A stretch of 40,199 nucleotides of DNA from an uncultured Anaeromyxobacter sp. (GTDB lineage Bacteria > Myxococcota > Myxococcia > Myxococcales > Anaeromyxobacteraceae): positions 1 through 40,199 of the forward strand of contig CAIOAK010000059.1 in NCBI GenBank assembly GCA_903855945.1, given 5' to 3'. A model generated the notes under the pieces. That model was given only the letters and a program-made list of their open reading frames with translations, searched no databases and was not told the DNA's origin. Below are positions 24,961 to 32,744 of this stretch, in pieces. A program made the translations under genes and the position numbers. Position 1 is the first letter of the stretch. Each line of letters begins with the position of its first letter.

Positions 24961-26112
24961 TCACTTCCCCCCGGCGGGCGCCGGGGACGCCGCGTTCGCG
25001 GCGAGCTTCGGCACCACCGTCATGCCGTCGCGCAGCCGCTGGATGCCTTCGGCCACGACCCGATCGCCGTCCTTCAGCCCCTCCTCGATGATCCAGTCGC
25101 TCCCCACCTTGGCGCCCACCTTCACCTTGTGGGTCTCCACCTTGTCGTCCGCGCCGACGACGACCACGGTGTAGGTGCCCTGCAGCTCCTGCACGGCCCG
25201 CTGGGGCACGAGCAGCGCGTTCTTCGCCACCTCCGACTCGGCCCGCACCTTTCCGTAGAGCCCCGGGCGCAGCGTCTTCTGCGGATTGGGGAAGGCGAGG
25301 TCCACCCGCAGCGTACCGGTGGTGGGATCGACGGCGCGGTCGATGAAGAGGAGCTTCCCCGGGTACGGGTGCACGCTGCCGTCGGAGAGGATCAGGACCG
25401 GCGGGCGCTCGGCGGGGCGCGATCCGCCGGTGGCCATCGCCCTGGAGAAGCGCAGGTAGTCGGCCTCGGGCAGGTTGACGCTGGCGCGGATGGGGTCGAT
25501 GGACGAGACCGTGGTGAGCAGCGTCGGATCCCCCTTGCCCACCAGGTCGCCCACCTTGTGCTCCGCCTTCCCGGCGATCCCGGCGATGGGGGAGGGGATG
25601 CGGGTGTAGGAGAGGTTGAGCCGGGCTCTCTCGAGGTTGGCCTTGGCGGCCTCCACGCCGGCGGCCCCCGACTTGCGGGCGGAGACGGCGTTGTCGAGCT
25701 CGGCCTGGCTCACCGCCCGCTCGGCGGCGAGCGGCGTGAACCGCTTCACGTCGAGGTCGGCCTTGGCGAAGGCGGTCTCCGCGCTGGCGAGGCTGGCCTG
25801 GGCCTGGGCGACGGCGGCCAGGTACTGCTGGTCGTCGATGGTGAAGAGGAGCTTGCCCTTCTGCACCGCCGCGCCCTCGGCGTAGTCGATGGTCTCGAGG
25901 TAGCCCTCGACGCGCGCCCGGATCTCCACGTCCTCGAGCCCCCGGATCTGGGCGACCAGCTCGAACTCGAGCGGCGTGTCCTTGGCCTGGACCTTCACCA
26001 CCGGCACCTCCGGTGGCGGCATCGCCGCCGGCGTCTTGTCCTTCGAGCAGGCGGCCACCGCGAGCGCGAGCGCAAGGGTAGGGAGCAGGGCGGCGGGAGC
26101 GGGGCGTCGCAT
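24961..26112 (-). CDS. RND periplasmic adaptor lipoprotein (AcrA/MexA-like)
   Basis: 383 residues from the ATG at 26112; the open frame continues upstream but covers the intergenic region and the antisense of the M1 peptidase. Lipobox LAVAAC ends at Cys22. Domain order is as in AcrA: lipoyl half-motif EIRARVEGYLETIDYAEGAAVQKGKLLFTIDD is split around a hairpin of two long helices (AVAQAQASLASAETAF, AELDNAVSARKSGAAGVEAAKANLERA), then SYTRIPSPIAGIAG, the beta-barrel (AVDPTTGTLRVDLAFPNPQKTLRPGLYGKV) and membrane-proximal domain (IIEEGLKDGDRVVAEGIQRLRDG). It links pump and duct. First gene of the operon; no regulator gene is adjacent. Confidence 0.95.
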   Translation of the reverse strand: MRRPAPAALLPTLALALAVAACSKDKTPAAMPPPEVPVVKVQAKDTPLEFELVAQIRGLEDVEIRARVEGYLETIDYAEGAAVQKGKLLFTIDDQQYLAAVAQAQASLASAETAFAKADLDVKRFTPLAAERAVSQAELDNAVSARKSGAAGVEAAKANLERARLNLSYTRIPSPIAGIAGKAEHKVGDLVGKGDPTLLTTVSSIDPIRASVNLPEADYLRFSRAMATGGSRPAERPPVLILSDGSVHPYPGKLLFIDRAVDPTTGTLRVDLAFPNPQKTLRPGLYGKVRAESEVAKNALLVPQRAVQELQGTYTVVVVGADDKVETHKVKVGAKVGSDWIIEEGLKDGDRVVAEGIQRLRDGMTVVPKLAANAASPAPAGGK

Positions 26113-26143
26113 GGGGGCCTCGGCGGGTCGTTGATGAGCGCAG

Positions 26144-26152
26144 TTTATAGCC
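26144..26152 (-). promoter_or_regulatory. -10 element (GGCTATAAA) for the RND operon
   Basis: On the minus strand, TATAAA lies 32 bp before the adaptor ATG and is preceded by GGC, like other promoters in the window. No convincing -35 is seen. The inverted repeat at 26166-26180 lies just upstream, where a regulator could act. Confidence 0.45.
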
Positions 26153-26165
26153 GCTTGCACCGCGA

Positions 26166-26180
26166 ACTTCCTAACGAAGT
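26166..26180. promoter_or_regulatory. Inverted repeat, candidate operator of the RND operon
   Basis: ACTTC-CTAAC-GAAGT: perfect 5-bp arms around 5 bp, in the divergent region between the RND adaptor and the M1 peptidase and about 20 bp upstream of the adaptor -10. The arms are short, so this could be chance. Confidence 0.3.
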
Positions 26181-26256
26181 GGGCGCTCCGGCAGCCCGTG
26201 CTCACGCTCCCGGCCGCCGGCCCGGTAGGGTGGCCCGGCCCGGTCGCGGAGCCCGG

Positions 26257-26270
26257 CCTCCGCGCGGAGG
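26257..26270. repeat. 14-bp perfect palindrome CCTCCGCGCGGAGG
   Basis: A gapless self-complementary 14-mer about 40 bp before the M1 peptidase ATG. It could form a cruciform or short hairpin, or be a dimer-binding site. Its all-GC-type composition makes a chance origin in this genome more likely than for A/T-rich palindromes. Confidence 0.35.
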
Positions 26271-26308
26271 ACTGGCCCGGAAAGGGGACATCGCGGTATT
26301 GGACGACC

Positions 26309-28438
26309 ATGCAGACGGCCGCCCTGGCAATCGCGATCCTGCTCGCCGCAAACGTTCCCGAGGTCGAGGTGGCCGGCGCCGAGGCCGGTGCGGTCCGGGT
26401 GAAGAGCGCCCCCGACGCCTGGGGCGGCCCGCGCACCGGCCTCGAGCCCACGCTCTCCGACCGCGTTGCCGACTACGACATCCGCGCGGTGCTCGACCCG
26501 GTGAAGCACACCATCGCCGGCACCGAGAAGGTCACCTGGCGGAACCGGAGCGCCGTATCCATCGGAAGCATCTACCTCCACCTCTACCTGAACGCCTTCG
26601 AGTCGGAGGGCTCCACCTTCATGCGGGAGGAGCGCCGCCACGGAGCCTTCCGCTCCGAGGTGGAGACGAAGGAGGGGGAGTGGGGGTGGATGGAGCTCCA
26701 CCGCGTGGAGCAGGGCGGCCGACCCGCGGCGTGGACCTTCGTCCACCCCGACGGCGGCCCGGAGAGCGACCACACCGTGGTGCGGGTGGACCTTCCGGAG
26801 CCGGTGCCGCCGGGGGGCACGACCACCCTCCGGATCGACTTCTTCGACCAGCTCCCCCGGGTGGTGGCTCGGACCGGCTGGTTCGACACCTTCCACATGG
26901 TGGGGCAGTGGTACCCCAAGGTCGGCGTGCTCGAGCTTCCCGGCGAGCGCGGCGCCACCCGCCCCCGCTGGAACGTCCACGAGTTCCACCTGAACAGCGA
27001 GTTCTACGCCGACTTCGGAGCCTACGATCTCGACGTGGTGGTCCCGGAGGGCTACCGGGTGGCGGCGAGCGGCGTGCCGGTGGGCGCCCCGGCGAAGGGG
27101 GCGGACGGCGTCTCCTTCCGGTTCCGCGCCGAGGACGTCCACGACGTGGCCTTCACGGCCTGGAACGGCTTCGCGCCGCCCCTCGTCGGCTCGTGGAAGG
27201 GTCCGGGCAGCCCGGACGTCCGCATCGAGGTCTGGTATCCGCCCGAGCTCGAGCGATCGGCGAGGGAGGCGCTCGAGGGGACGAAGGACGCGCTCTCCTA
27301 CTTCTCCGGCACGCTCGGTCCCTACCCGTATCCCCGCGTCACGGTGCTCGTGCCCCCCTTCAACGCGTCCGAGGCCGGGGCGATGGAGTACGAGACCTTC
27401 TTCACCACCATGGGGTCGAACGAGTTCCCCTGGAACGCGGGTGGGCTGACCCGGTACGTCACCGTGCACGAGTTCGGCCACGGCTACTTCATGGGGCTCC
27501 TCGCCTCCAACGAGTTCGAGGAGCCCTTCCTCGACGAGGGGATGAACGAGCTGTGGGACGCGCGGATGCTCGCCGGGGAGAGCTTCGAGGTGCGCCTGCC
27601 GGCTCCCGCCCGCTGGATGGGCTTCTCGCTGCCCGCCATCTCCACCTGGGACCTGGAGCGCTTCAGCGGGACGGGCCGATTCCAGGCCGACCCGATCGCC
27701 GGCAACTCGTGGAAGCGCTGGTCGGGCCAGAGCTACACCCTCGTCTACTCCCGCACGGCGCTCGCCTTCCACGACCTCGAGCAGGTCCTCGGCACGGAGC
27801 GCTTCGGGAAGGCGATGAAGCTCTACTTCGAGCGCTGGAAGTTCCGGCACCCGTCCACGGCCGACCTGCGGGAGGCCTTCGTGGAGGCCGGCGCGGACCG
27901 CGCCTTCATCGAGGGCTGGTTCGACCGGCAGGTCTTCGCGAACGGCCCGGTGGACGACCGGATCCTGACGGTTCGTGCCGAGGAGATCCTGCCCGACGTC
28001 GGCGCCGTGGCGGTGGACGGCAAGCGGGCGGAGCTCACCGAGGAGGCGCGGAACAAGGACGTGGAGGGCGCGCGCGCCTCCTGGAAGAAGGAGCACGGCG
28101 CGGCCGATCCGGCGAGGCCCGGGCCGTTTCCGTGGAGGAGCACGGTCGCGGCGCGCCGCTACGGCGTGGGGGTCCCGCAGGTCGTGGTGGTCACCTTCGA
28201 GGACGGAAGCGTCGAGCGGATCGACTGGTCCGCTTCCGAGTCCTGGGGGCGGTGGGAGTTCATCCGTCCGGTGAAGGTCCGCTCGGCGCAGCTCGACGGG
28301 GATCGCAAGGTGTTCCTCGACCTCGACAAGCTCGACGACGGCCGGACGCGCGAGGCGAAGCACGCCATCCCGGCGCGGATGGCACTCTCCCTCGGCGGGT
28401 GGTTCCAGTTCCTCCTGGCGTTCCTGGAGGCCATGTGA
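26309..28438 (+). CDS. M1 family zinc metallopeptidase
   Basis: 709 residues from the ATG at 26309. The zinc site is HEFGH at 387-391 with the third ligand Glu410, exactly the HExxH-x18-E of M1; the exopeptidase motif is GAMEY at 357-361. The N-terminal beta domain (YDIRAVLDPVKHTIAGTEKVTWRNRS, IYLHLYLNAF) is typical of the bacterial M1-like group related to leukotriene A4 hydrolase/aminopeptidase N. A helical C-terminal domain is followed by ~130 residues rich in beta strands (VVVVTFEDGSVERIDW). A hydrophobic leader (MQTAALAIAILLAANV) suggests export. Its last codons overlap the GTG of the following membrane protein, so the two are translationally coupled. Confidence 0.92.
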   Translation: MQTAALAIAILLAANVPEVEVAGAEAGAVRVKSAPDAWGGPRTGLEPTLSDRVADYDIRAVLDPVKHTIAGTEKVTWRNRSAVSIGSIYLHLYLNAFESEGSTFMREERRHGAFRSEVETKEGEWGWMELHRVEQGGRPAAWTFVHPDGGPESDHTVVRVDLPEPVPPGGTTTLRIDFFDQLPRVVARTGWFDTFHMVGQWYPKVGVLELPGERGATRPRWNVHEFHLNSEFYADFGAYDLDVVVPEGYRVAASGVPVGAPAKGADGVSFRFRAEDVHDVAFTAWNGFAPPLVGSWKGPGSPDVRIEVWYPPELERSAREALEGTKDALSYFSGTLGPYPYPRVTVLVPPFNASEAGAMEYETFFTTMGSNEFPWNAGGLTRYVTVHEFGHGYFMGLLASNEFEEPFLDEGMNELWDARMLAGESFEVRLPAPARWMGFSLPAISTWDLERFSGTGRFQADPIAGNSWKRWSGQSYTLVYSRTALAFHDLEQVLGTERFGKAMKLYFERWKFRHPSTADLREAFVEAGADRAFIEGWFDRQVFANGPVDDRILTVRAEEILPDVGAVAVDGKRAELTEEARNKDVEGARASWKKEHGAADPARPGPFPWRSTVAARRYGVGVPQVVVVTFEDGSVERIDWSASESWGRWEFIRPVKVRSAQLDGDRKVFLDLDKLDDGRTREAKHAIPARMALSLGGWFQFLLAFLEAM

Positions 28439-29451
28439 AGACCCGCGAGATCCTGGGGCAGGGGCTGCGCCGCGCCACGCGCTGGCGTCTCCTCCTCCTC
28501 TGCGCGCTCTTCACGGCGATCCCGGCCGCGCTCGCCACCGTACCGGTCTGGCGGTTCCTGGACGGGATGCTCGCCCACGCGCCGCGGGCCGAGCTCCTCG
28601 CCCGGGGTCTCGAGGGCTCGTGGCTCCCCGACCTCGCCCGCGCCCTGGGGGAGAGCCCGCAGGCGCGCGGGATGCCCGGCTGGATCCTGAGCGCGCTCGG
28701 CGTCGCGTTCCTGCTGGCGCCGGCGCTCGCCGGGGCGGTGCTCGCCGAGGCCGGCTCGGGCCGCCCGCTCCCGTTCCGGCTGCTCCTCACCGGGGCCGGG
28801 CGCTATTTCGCCCGGATGGTTCGGACGGCGATCGTGGGGGTCATCCCGCTCGGCGTGGCCGGGGCGATCGTGTGGGCCATCTCGAACCGCACCTCGAGGT
28901 CGGTGGCGAGCGCCGTCACCGAGGCCTCCGCCTCGGCGAGCGTGCGCCTCGCCATCGCCGCCGGTGCGCTGGTCCTCGTCGTCGCGCACCTGACCCTGGA
29001 CGCCGGCCGTGCCGGATTCGCCGCACAGCCCCACCGGAGGAGCGCGCTCCTCTCCTGGTTCCGGGGGACCTGGCTCGTGGTGCGCCACCCGGTCCGGTCC
29101 GCCGCCATCGCGCTCACCGGGCTCATCCTGGGGCCCGGGCTCGGCCTCCTGGTGATGGCGGTCCGGGAGCGGCTCCCGGCCGGGCCGGGATGGGCCGTCG
29201 TCGCGGGCGTGCTGCTCGCCCAGGTCGCGGCCATGGCGGTTGGATGGGGTCGGGCGGTTCGCGTGGCCGCGCTGGTCCGGCTCGTGCGGGACGACCGCGA
29301 GGCGCGCCTGCTCCGCCGGTCCCCGCCGCCCCTACGGCAGGCAGGCGAGCAGCGCGATCACGAACTGGGGGAGCAGCACCTCGGGGACGAGGTAGGCCTC
29401 GCCCTGGAGGGTGAGCGTGCCGGTGGCGGCGGAGGCGCCCTTCCCGGGTGA
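28435..29451 (+). CDS. Multi-pass membrane protein coupled to the M1 peptidase
   Basis: 338 residues from a GTG (28435) that shares bases with the last codons of the M1 gene and has GGAGG 4 nt upstream. About six hydrophobic segments: WRLLLLCALFTAIPAALATV, ILSALGVAFLLAPALAGAVL, TAIVGVIPLGVAGAIVWAI, LAIAAGALVLVVAHLTL, AIALTGLILGPGLGLLVMAV and WAVVAGVLLAQVAAMAVGW. No family recognised. The final ~40 residues (after RLLRRSPPP) are Glu/Gly/His-rich and lie antisense to the next lipoprotein gene, overlapping it by 120 bp; they look like readthrough of non-coding DNA, so the original stop may have been lost or a frameshift may lie near 29,330. Role probably linked to the peptidase. Confidence 0.75.
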   Translation: MKTREILGQGLRRATRWRLLLLCALFTAIPAALATVPVWRFLDGMLAHAPRAELLARGLEGSWLPDLARALGESPQARGMPGWILSALGVAFLLAPALAGAVLAEAGSGRPLPFRLLLTGAGRYFARMVRTAIVGVIPLGVAGAIVWAISNRTSRSVASAVTEASASASVRLAIAAGALVLVVAHLTLDAGRAGFAAQPHRRSALLSWFRGTWLVVRHPVRSAAIALTGLILGPGLGLLVMAVRERLPAGPGWAVVAGVLLAQVAAMAVGWGRAVRVAALVRLVRDDREARLLRRSPPPLRQAGEQRDHELGEQHLGDEVGLALEGERAGGGGGALPG

Positions 29452-29934
29452 GCCCGGGCAGCCGATGGGTCCGGTGAGGGTGCCGTCCCCCGCCGAGGCG
29501 AGGTCGATGGTGCAGCCGGCCGGATCGAGCCGAGCCATGAAGCGCTTCCGGCTCACGGTGGCGTCGACGCCGCGCCCGCCGAGCTGGCCCTGGATGGCCA
29601 GGATCCCGTCCCGTTGCTCGATCCGGAGCCGGGTGCCGGGGCCCTCGAGCTTCCCCTGCGAGGACTGGAGCCGGATCGGCCCGCCGCTCCAGGTCCCCGT
29701 CCAGGCCCCGTCGCCGGCGTAGGTGAGGTGGACGCCCGCCCCCTTCACGCGCCAGGGGCCGTAGGTCACCGCGCTCCCCAGGCCCCCCGAGGAGAAGGCG
29801 ATGCCCCCGGTCACCACGTCGGACTGGCCGGGAGATGGTTTCACCGTGGGTGGATAGGTCATGAGGGCCGCGGTGGGGGTGCACGCGGAGAGGACGGTGG
29901 CGAGGAGCGCCGCGGGGAGGGGGAAACGCCGCAT
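29332..29934 (-). CDS. Hypothetical lipoprotein downstream of the sigma factor
   Basis: 200 residues. Lipobox LSAC with Cys18 after MRRFPLPAALLATV. The mature part is Gly/Thr/Ser-rich and beta-like, with repeated short strands: VHLTYAGDGAWTGTWSGG, GILAIQGQLGGRGVDATVS, CTIDLASAGDGTLTGPIGCPG; two cysteines in the last could pair. The C-terminus (VLLPQFVIALLACLP) is hydrophobic. No known domain recognised. It starts 33 bp after the sigma factor stop on the same strand, so it may belong to that operon. Its 3' end overlaps the convergent membrane protein by 120 bp. Confidence 0.7.
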   Translation of the reverse strand: MRRFPLPAALLATVLSACTPTAALMTYPPTVKPSPGQSDVVTGGIAFSSGGLGSAVTYGPWRVKGAGVHLTYAGDGAWTGTWSGGPIRLQSSQGKLEGPGTRLRIEQRDGILAIQGQLGGRGVDATVSRKRFMARLDPAGCTIDLASAGDGTLTGPIGCPGSPGKGASAATGTLTLQGEAYLVPEVLLPQFVIALLACLP

Positions 29935-29967
29935 GGGACCTCCATAGCCAGGGGGCCCGCCCGGCGC

Positions 29968-30555
29968 TCACCCGTCGAGGAGGCCGCGCTTCTTCGCGAG
30001 CGCCCCGAGCCGCTCCTTGATCCGCTCGAACCGCTTCGTGAGCGTGTTCACCTTCACCTCGTCGCCGGTGCGGGAGAGGACCTCGGCGCACTCGCCCCAG
30101 GAGAGCTCCTGATCGATGCGGAGCGCGGCCAGCGCCCGGTCCTCGAGCGAGAGCGACTCGCGCAGCAGGAGCAGGTCCACGCGCCGCTTCTCCAGCTTCA
30201 CGTCCGACTCGGTCACGACGGTCTGGGCGACCCGGGAGGCCTCGCCGGTCTCGAGCCGCCTGCGTCGATTTCGCCAGGGCTGCTTGCGCAGGTCGCAGGC
30301 GACGTTCCAGGCGATGCGATAGGCCCAGATGCGGAAGGGCGCAGTCGAACGGAAGCGAGGCATGCCGCGCCACAGGTTCTCGGCGAACTGGCCGAAGGCG
30401 TCGCGGGATTCCTCCTCGTCGCCCAGGATCGACCTCAGGTAGCGGAGGATCTGTGGACCGTAGGCCTTGATGGCGGCCGTGGCCGCCTCCTCCATCTTCC
30501 CGTCGGAGAGCAGTTCCTGGATCCGCTTCTCGACCGCCTCGCCGTCCACCGCCAC
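29968..30555 (-). CDS. ECF-like sigma-70 family RNA polymerase sigma factor
   Basis: 195 residues from the GTG at 30555, which has GGAGG 4 nt upstream (an upstream ATG at 30573 is open but would hide that site). Region 2 spans about 35-95 (ILRYLRSILGDEEESRDAFGQFAENLWRGMPRF ... PFRIWAYRIAWNVACDLRK); region 4 spans about 130-185 (LSLEDRALAALRIDQELSWGECAEVL ... VNTLTKRFERIKERL), a helix-turn-helix that reads the -35. The order and small size, with no region 3, fit the extracytoplasmic-function group. No anti-sigma factor is recognisable beside it; the following gene encodes a lipoprotein. It diverges from the PH-like membrane protein. Confidence 0.9.
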   Translation of the reverse strand: MAVDGEAVEKRIQELLSDGKMEEAATAAIKAYGPQILRYLRSILGDEEESRDAFGQFAENLWRGMPRFRSTAPFRIWAYRIAWNVACDLRKQPWRNRRRRLETGEASRVAQTVVTESDVKLEKRRVDLLLLRESLSLEDRALAALRIDQELSWGECAEVLSRTGDEVKVNTLTKRFERIKERLGALAKKRGLLDG

Positions 30556-30679
30556 GCGTCCTCCCCGCCCCATCCGTTCCACTGGAAACATACCCCAGAG
30601 GGGGACGGAAGGGATTCTCCGTGACCGCCGGACATGGACCCCCTTGCGCCGGGGGGGCGGCGCGGGGGAGATTCGCGCC

Positions 30680-31294
30680 ATGCAGGTCATCCTCGCCTTT
30701 GCCGTCCTCGGCCTTCTCCTCATCGGGGGCGGGTGGCTGTTGCGCCCCATGGCCCCCGCGCGGCTGCGCGGCGTCCGCAGCGGCGCCGTCGTCGTGCTCC
30801 GTCCGCCGCGCTGGCGGAACACCATCCTCGCCGCCATGGCGGTGGGTCCGACATTGCTCGTCCTGGTGGTCGCCATGACCGCGGCTCGCCAGAAAGGGAT
30901 GGGCCCGACCGGGGTCGCGGTCGTCGCCATGACGCTCGCGGCCGGCCTCGCCGTCTCCGCCTACTTCCTCCTCGCCGAGCGCAAGATGCAGGTGCGGGTG
31001 GACGAGCGGGGCGTGGTGCGTGTCGATCCGTTCCGGCAGAAGGGCATCGCCTGGGGCGAGGTCGAAACGATCGCCTACAACGGCGTGAGCCGCTGGTTCT
31101 ACCTGACGGGGCCGGGGGGGGTGCGACTCTGGGTGCCCGAGAACATGGCCGGGATCGGTGACTTCGCCGAGGAGGCGATGGCCCGCCTGCGCCCGGAGGT
31201 GCTCTCGGCCGACCCGGTCACCCGCGAGGCGATCGAGCAGCTGGTCGCCGAGACCCGCGCCGAGGACGAGGCGGACGGGAAGGCGAAGGCGTGA
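30680..31294 (+). CDS. Membrane protein with PH-like domain
   Basis: 204 residues from the ATG at 30680 with GGGGGAG 9 nt upstream. Three membrane helices: VILAFAVLGLLLIGGGWLL, ILAAMAVGPTLLVLVVAM and GVAVVAMTLAAGLAVSAYFLL. After the third comes a soluble beta region (MQVRVDERGVVRVDPFRQKGIAWGEVETIAY, WFYLTGPGGVRLWVP) like the bacterial PH/YdbT-type fold, and a charged helical tail. The WGEVE-x-I core is typical of such PH-like domains. Function unknown. The stop overlaps the start of the 63-residue protein (GTGA), so the two are co-translated. Confidence 0.75.
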   Translation: MQVILAFAVLGLLLIGGGWLLRPMAPARLRGVRSGAVVVLRPPRWRNTILAAMAVGPTLLVLVVAMTAARQKGMGPTGVAVVAMTLAAGLAVSAYFLLAERKMQVRVDERGVVRVDPFRQKGIAWGEVETIAYNGVSRWFYLTGPGGVRLWVPENMAGIGDFAEEAMARLRPEVLSADPVTREAIEQLVAETRAEDEADGKAKA

Positions 31295-31482
31295 GCGCTC
31301 CGGGCGGCGGCAAGCTCTCGGGGACCGCGGCCAAGGTCGGCGTGGCCGTGAGCGCCTTCACCGTGTTCACCGCCGGCTGGGTGGCGATGCGCAGCGAGGA
31401 CTGGCGCGTGATCATCGCGGTCTCGTTGCTGGCGCTGGCGGCCGGGATCGTCGCCTCCAGCCTCTCGCGACGCGGACGCTGA
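31291..31482 (+). CDS. Small two-helix membrane protein
   Basis: 63 residues, GTG start overlapping the stop of the PH-like gene by 4 bp. Two hydrophobic segments (VGVAVSAFTVFTAGWVAM and VIIAVSLLALAAGIVAS) with a basic end SRRGR. No family recognised. The coupling and clean topology support a real gene that may act with its upstream partner. Confidence 0.65.
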   Translation: MSAPGGGKLSGTAAKVGVAVSAFTVFTAGWVAMRSEDWRVIIAVSLLALAAGIVASSLSRRGR

Positions 31483-31484
31483 GC

Positions 31485-31499
31485 CGGGCGCATCGCCCG
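31485..31499. terminator. GC hairpin between convergent genes
   Basis: CGGGCG-CAT-CGCCCG: a perfect 6-bp stem with a 3-nt loop in the 26 bp between the 63-residue protein and the convergent anchored protein. There is no U-run on either side, so it may be a weak bidirectional terminator or just an mRNA 3' hairpin. Confidence 0.4.
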
Positions 31500-31508
31500 C
31501 GTCGGCCT

Positions 31509-32147
31509 CTACGGGACGAGCGGGAAGGTCAGGCGGGCGTGCCCCACCTTGGTCGCAGCGTCCGCGGAGATCACCCGACCGCGGAGGACGTGCTGCGCGC
31601 AGGCGACGAGCTCGTCGGAGGCGCTGCCCTGGACCTCCACCGGCGCATCGACGATCCGGATCTCGCCGGGTCGCGACTCGAGGTGCAGGATGAGGAGCGT
31701 GGGAGACCCCACGTCGTCCTCCCGGTCGGTCCCGGTCCGGCTGACCTTGCCCCGGCCGTGGCGCGACTGCGTCTCCTCGTCGAAGCACTCGGCGATCTGT
31801 TCCTGGAGCTCGGCCAGGTACTCCGCCACCTCGGCACCGACCGCCCCGAGCTTCGCGGCGCGGGAGGCGAGGGGCACGGCGCCCCAGGTCCCCTGCTCGG
31901 GCTTGGGCGGCGGCGGGTCGAAGACCGTGGGAGCCGCCGGACCCTGGGCGTTGGGGGCTCCGGGAAGCGCCTTGAGAGGCGGCAGGGGCTGCAGCTTGAT
32001 GTTGGACGGTGGAGGGGAGGAGCTCCCCCCGCCCACCGATGACATCAGCCCGTCGAACGAGGAGGACCCGTCCATGAGCAGGATGGCTGCGACGCAGGCC
32101 GCGCCCAGGACGACGATGCCGCCGGCGGCGATGAGCAGCTTTTTCAC
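31509..32147 (-). CDS. Membrane-anchored periplasmic protein, TonB/AgmX-like C-terminus
   Basis: 212 residues from a GTG with AGGAAGG upstream. N-terminal anchor MKKLLIAAGGIVVLGAACVAAILL, then a Ser/Pro-rich linker to about residue 100. The C-terminal domain has a helix with C (QEQIAECFDEETQSRHG), a beta strand (LLILHLESRPGEIRIVDA), a second helix with C (DELVACAQHVLRG) and a final strand (KVGHARLTFPLVP). This two-helix/three-strand plan with two cysteines resembles the TonB-C-like AgmX/PglI C-terminal domain found in myxobacterial proteins; similarity is by pattern only. Last gene of a three-gene operon with 9-bp spacing. Confidence 0.65.
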   Translation of the reverse strand: MKKLLIAAGGIVVLGAACVAAILLMDGSSSFDGLMSSVGGGSSSPPPSNIKLQPLPPLKALPGAPNAQGPAAPTVFDPPPPKPEQGTWGAVPLASRAAKLGAVGAEVAEYLAELQEQIAECFDEETQSRHGRGKVSRTGTDREDDVGSPTLLILHLESRPGEIRIVDAPVEVQGSASDELVACAQHVLRGRVISADAATKVGHARLTFPLVP

Positions 32148-32156
32148 GGCACCTTC

Positions 32157-32735
32157 CTAGCTCTTCTGGAGCGCTGCTTCGGCCTCGGCCAGCACCGCGG
32201 ACAGGGCGGCGTTGGAACGCCCCATCCTGGCCACCGCGGACCGCGCCTGGTCCACGCACTTCTTCGCGCCGTCCCGTGCCTCGGCCAGGGCCATCCGCGT
32301 CTCGGGCGACTCACCCGAGTTCATCGCGCTGGTCAGGTAGAGGAGGGGATACTGGCAGACCCGCGTGGTGTCGACGGGCCAGCGCTCCGTGTAGATCGCG
32401 TAGTTCTCGGCCTGGGCTGCGCCCAGCCGCGTCCGGATGTCGACGAACCGGGCCTCCGCGGCGGGATCGGCCTTGGCCGCCGCGTTGAGGCGCGCCACCA
32501 CCGTCGTGTTCCTCACCTGGAGGTGGAGGGCATTCGCCTTCCACCGGACCGCGACCACCTCGTGGGTGGCATCTCGCGTGGCCTTCCAGAGTGCCTGGTC
32601 GGCCGGCGTCCCGGGGGGAAGCGGAAGCGGGTCGGGCTGCTGGGTGGACGGCTCCTCCGGCGGCGGGGCATCGGCCCCCGTCGCGGAGCCCGCCAGGGTC
32701 GCCAGCACCACTCCGACCATCGCTGCGCGTCGCAT
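32157..32735 (-). CDS. Hypothetical secreted helical protein
   Basis: 192 residues. Signal peptide MRRAAMVGVVLATLAGSATGA, then a Pro-rich stretch (PPPEEPSTQQPDPLPLPPG) and a predominantly helical domain, e.g. ARLNAAAKADPAAEARFVDI and ALAEARDGAKKCVDQARSAVARM. Two cysteines (VCQYPL and KKCVDQ). No family recognised. Middle gene of an operon: 9 bp after the two-cysteine protein and 9 bp before the anchored protein. Shared expression and export suggest a common envelope process, but no activity can be inferred. Confidence 0.7.
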   Translation of the reverse strand: MRRAAMVGVVLATLAGSATGADAPPPEEPSTQQPDPLPLPPGTPADQALWKATRDATHEVVAVRWKANALHLQVRNTTVVARLNAAAKADPAAEARFVDIRTRLGAAQAENYAIYTERWPVDTTRVCQYPLLYLTSAMNSGESPETRMALAEARDGAKKCVDQARSAVARMGRSNAALSAVLAEAEAALQKS

Positions 32736-32744
32736 CTCGCCCCG

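Noticed and set aside
24961-26451. A 496-residue version of the RND adaptor starting at 26451
   Set aside because: The extra 113 residues cross the intergenic promoter region and the antisense of the M1 gene; the ATG at 26112 gives a correct lipoprotein signal.
22834-29451. A plus-strand open frame of about 2200 codons
   Set aside because: It is antisense to the RND pump and adaptor and out of frame with the M1 peptidase; its translation is low-complexity Arg/Gly/Glu/His/Val. Only its last part (from 28435) is a gene. High GC leaves few stop codons in shadow frames.
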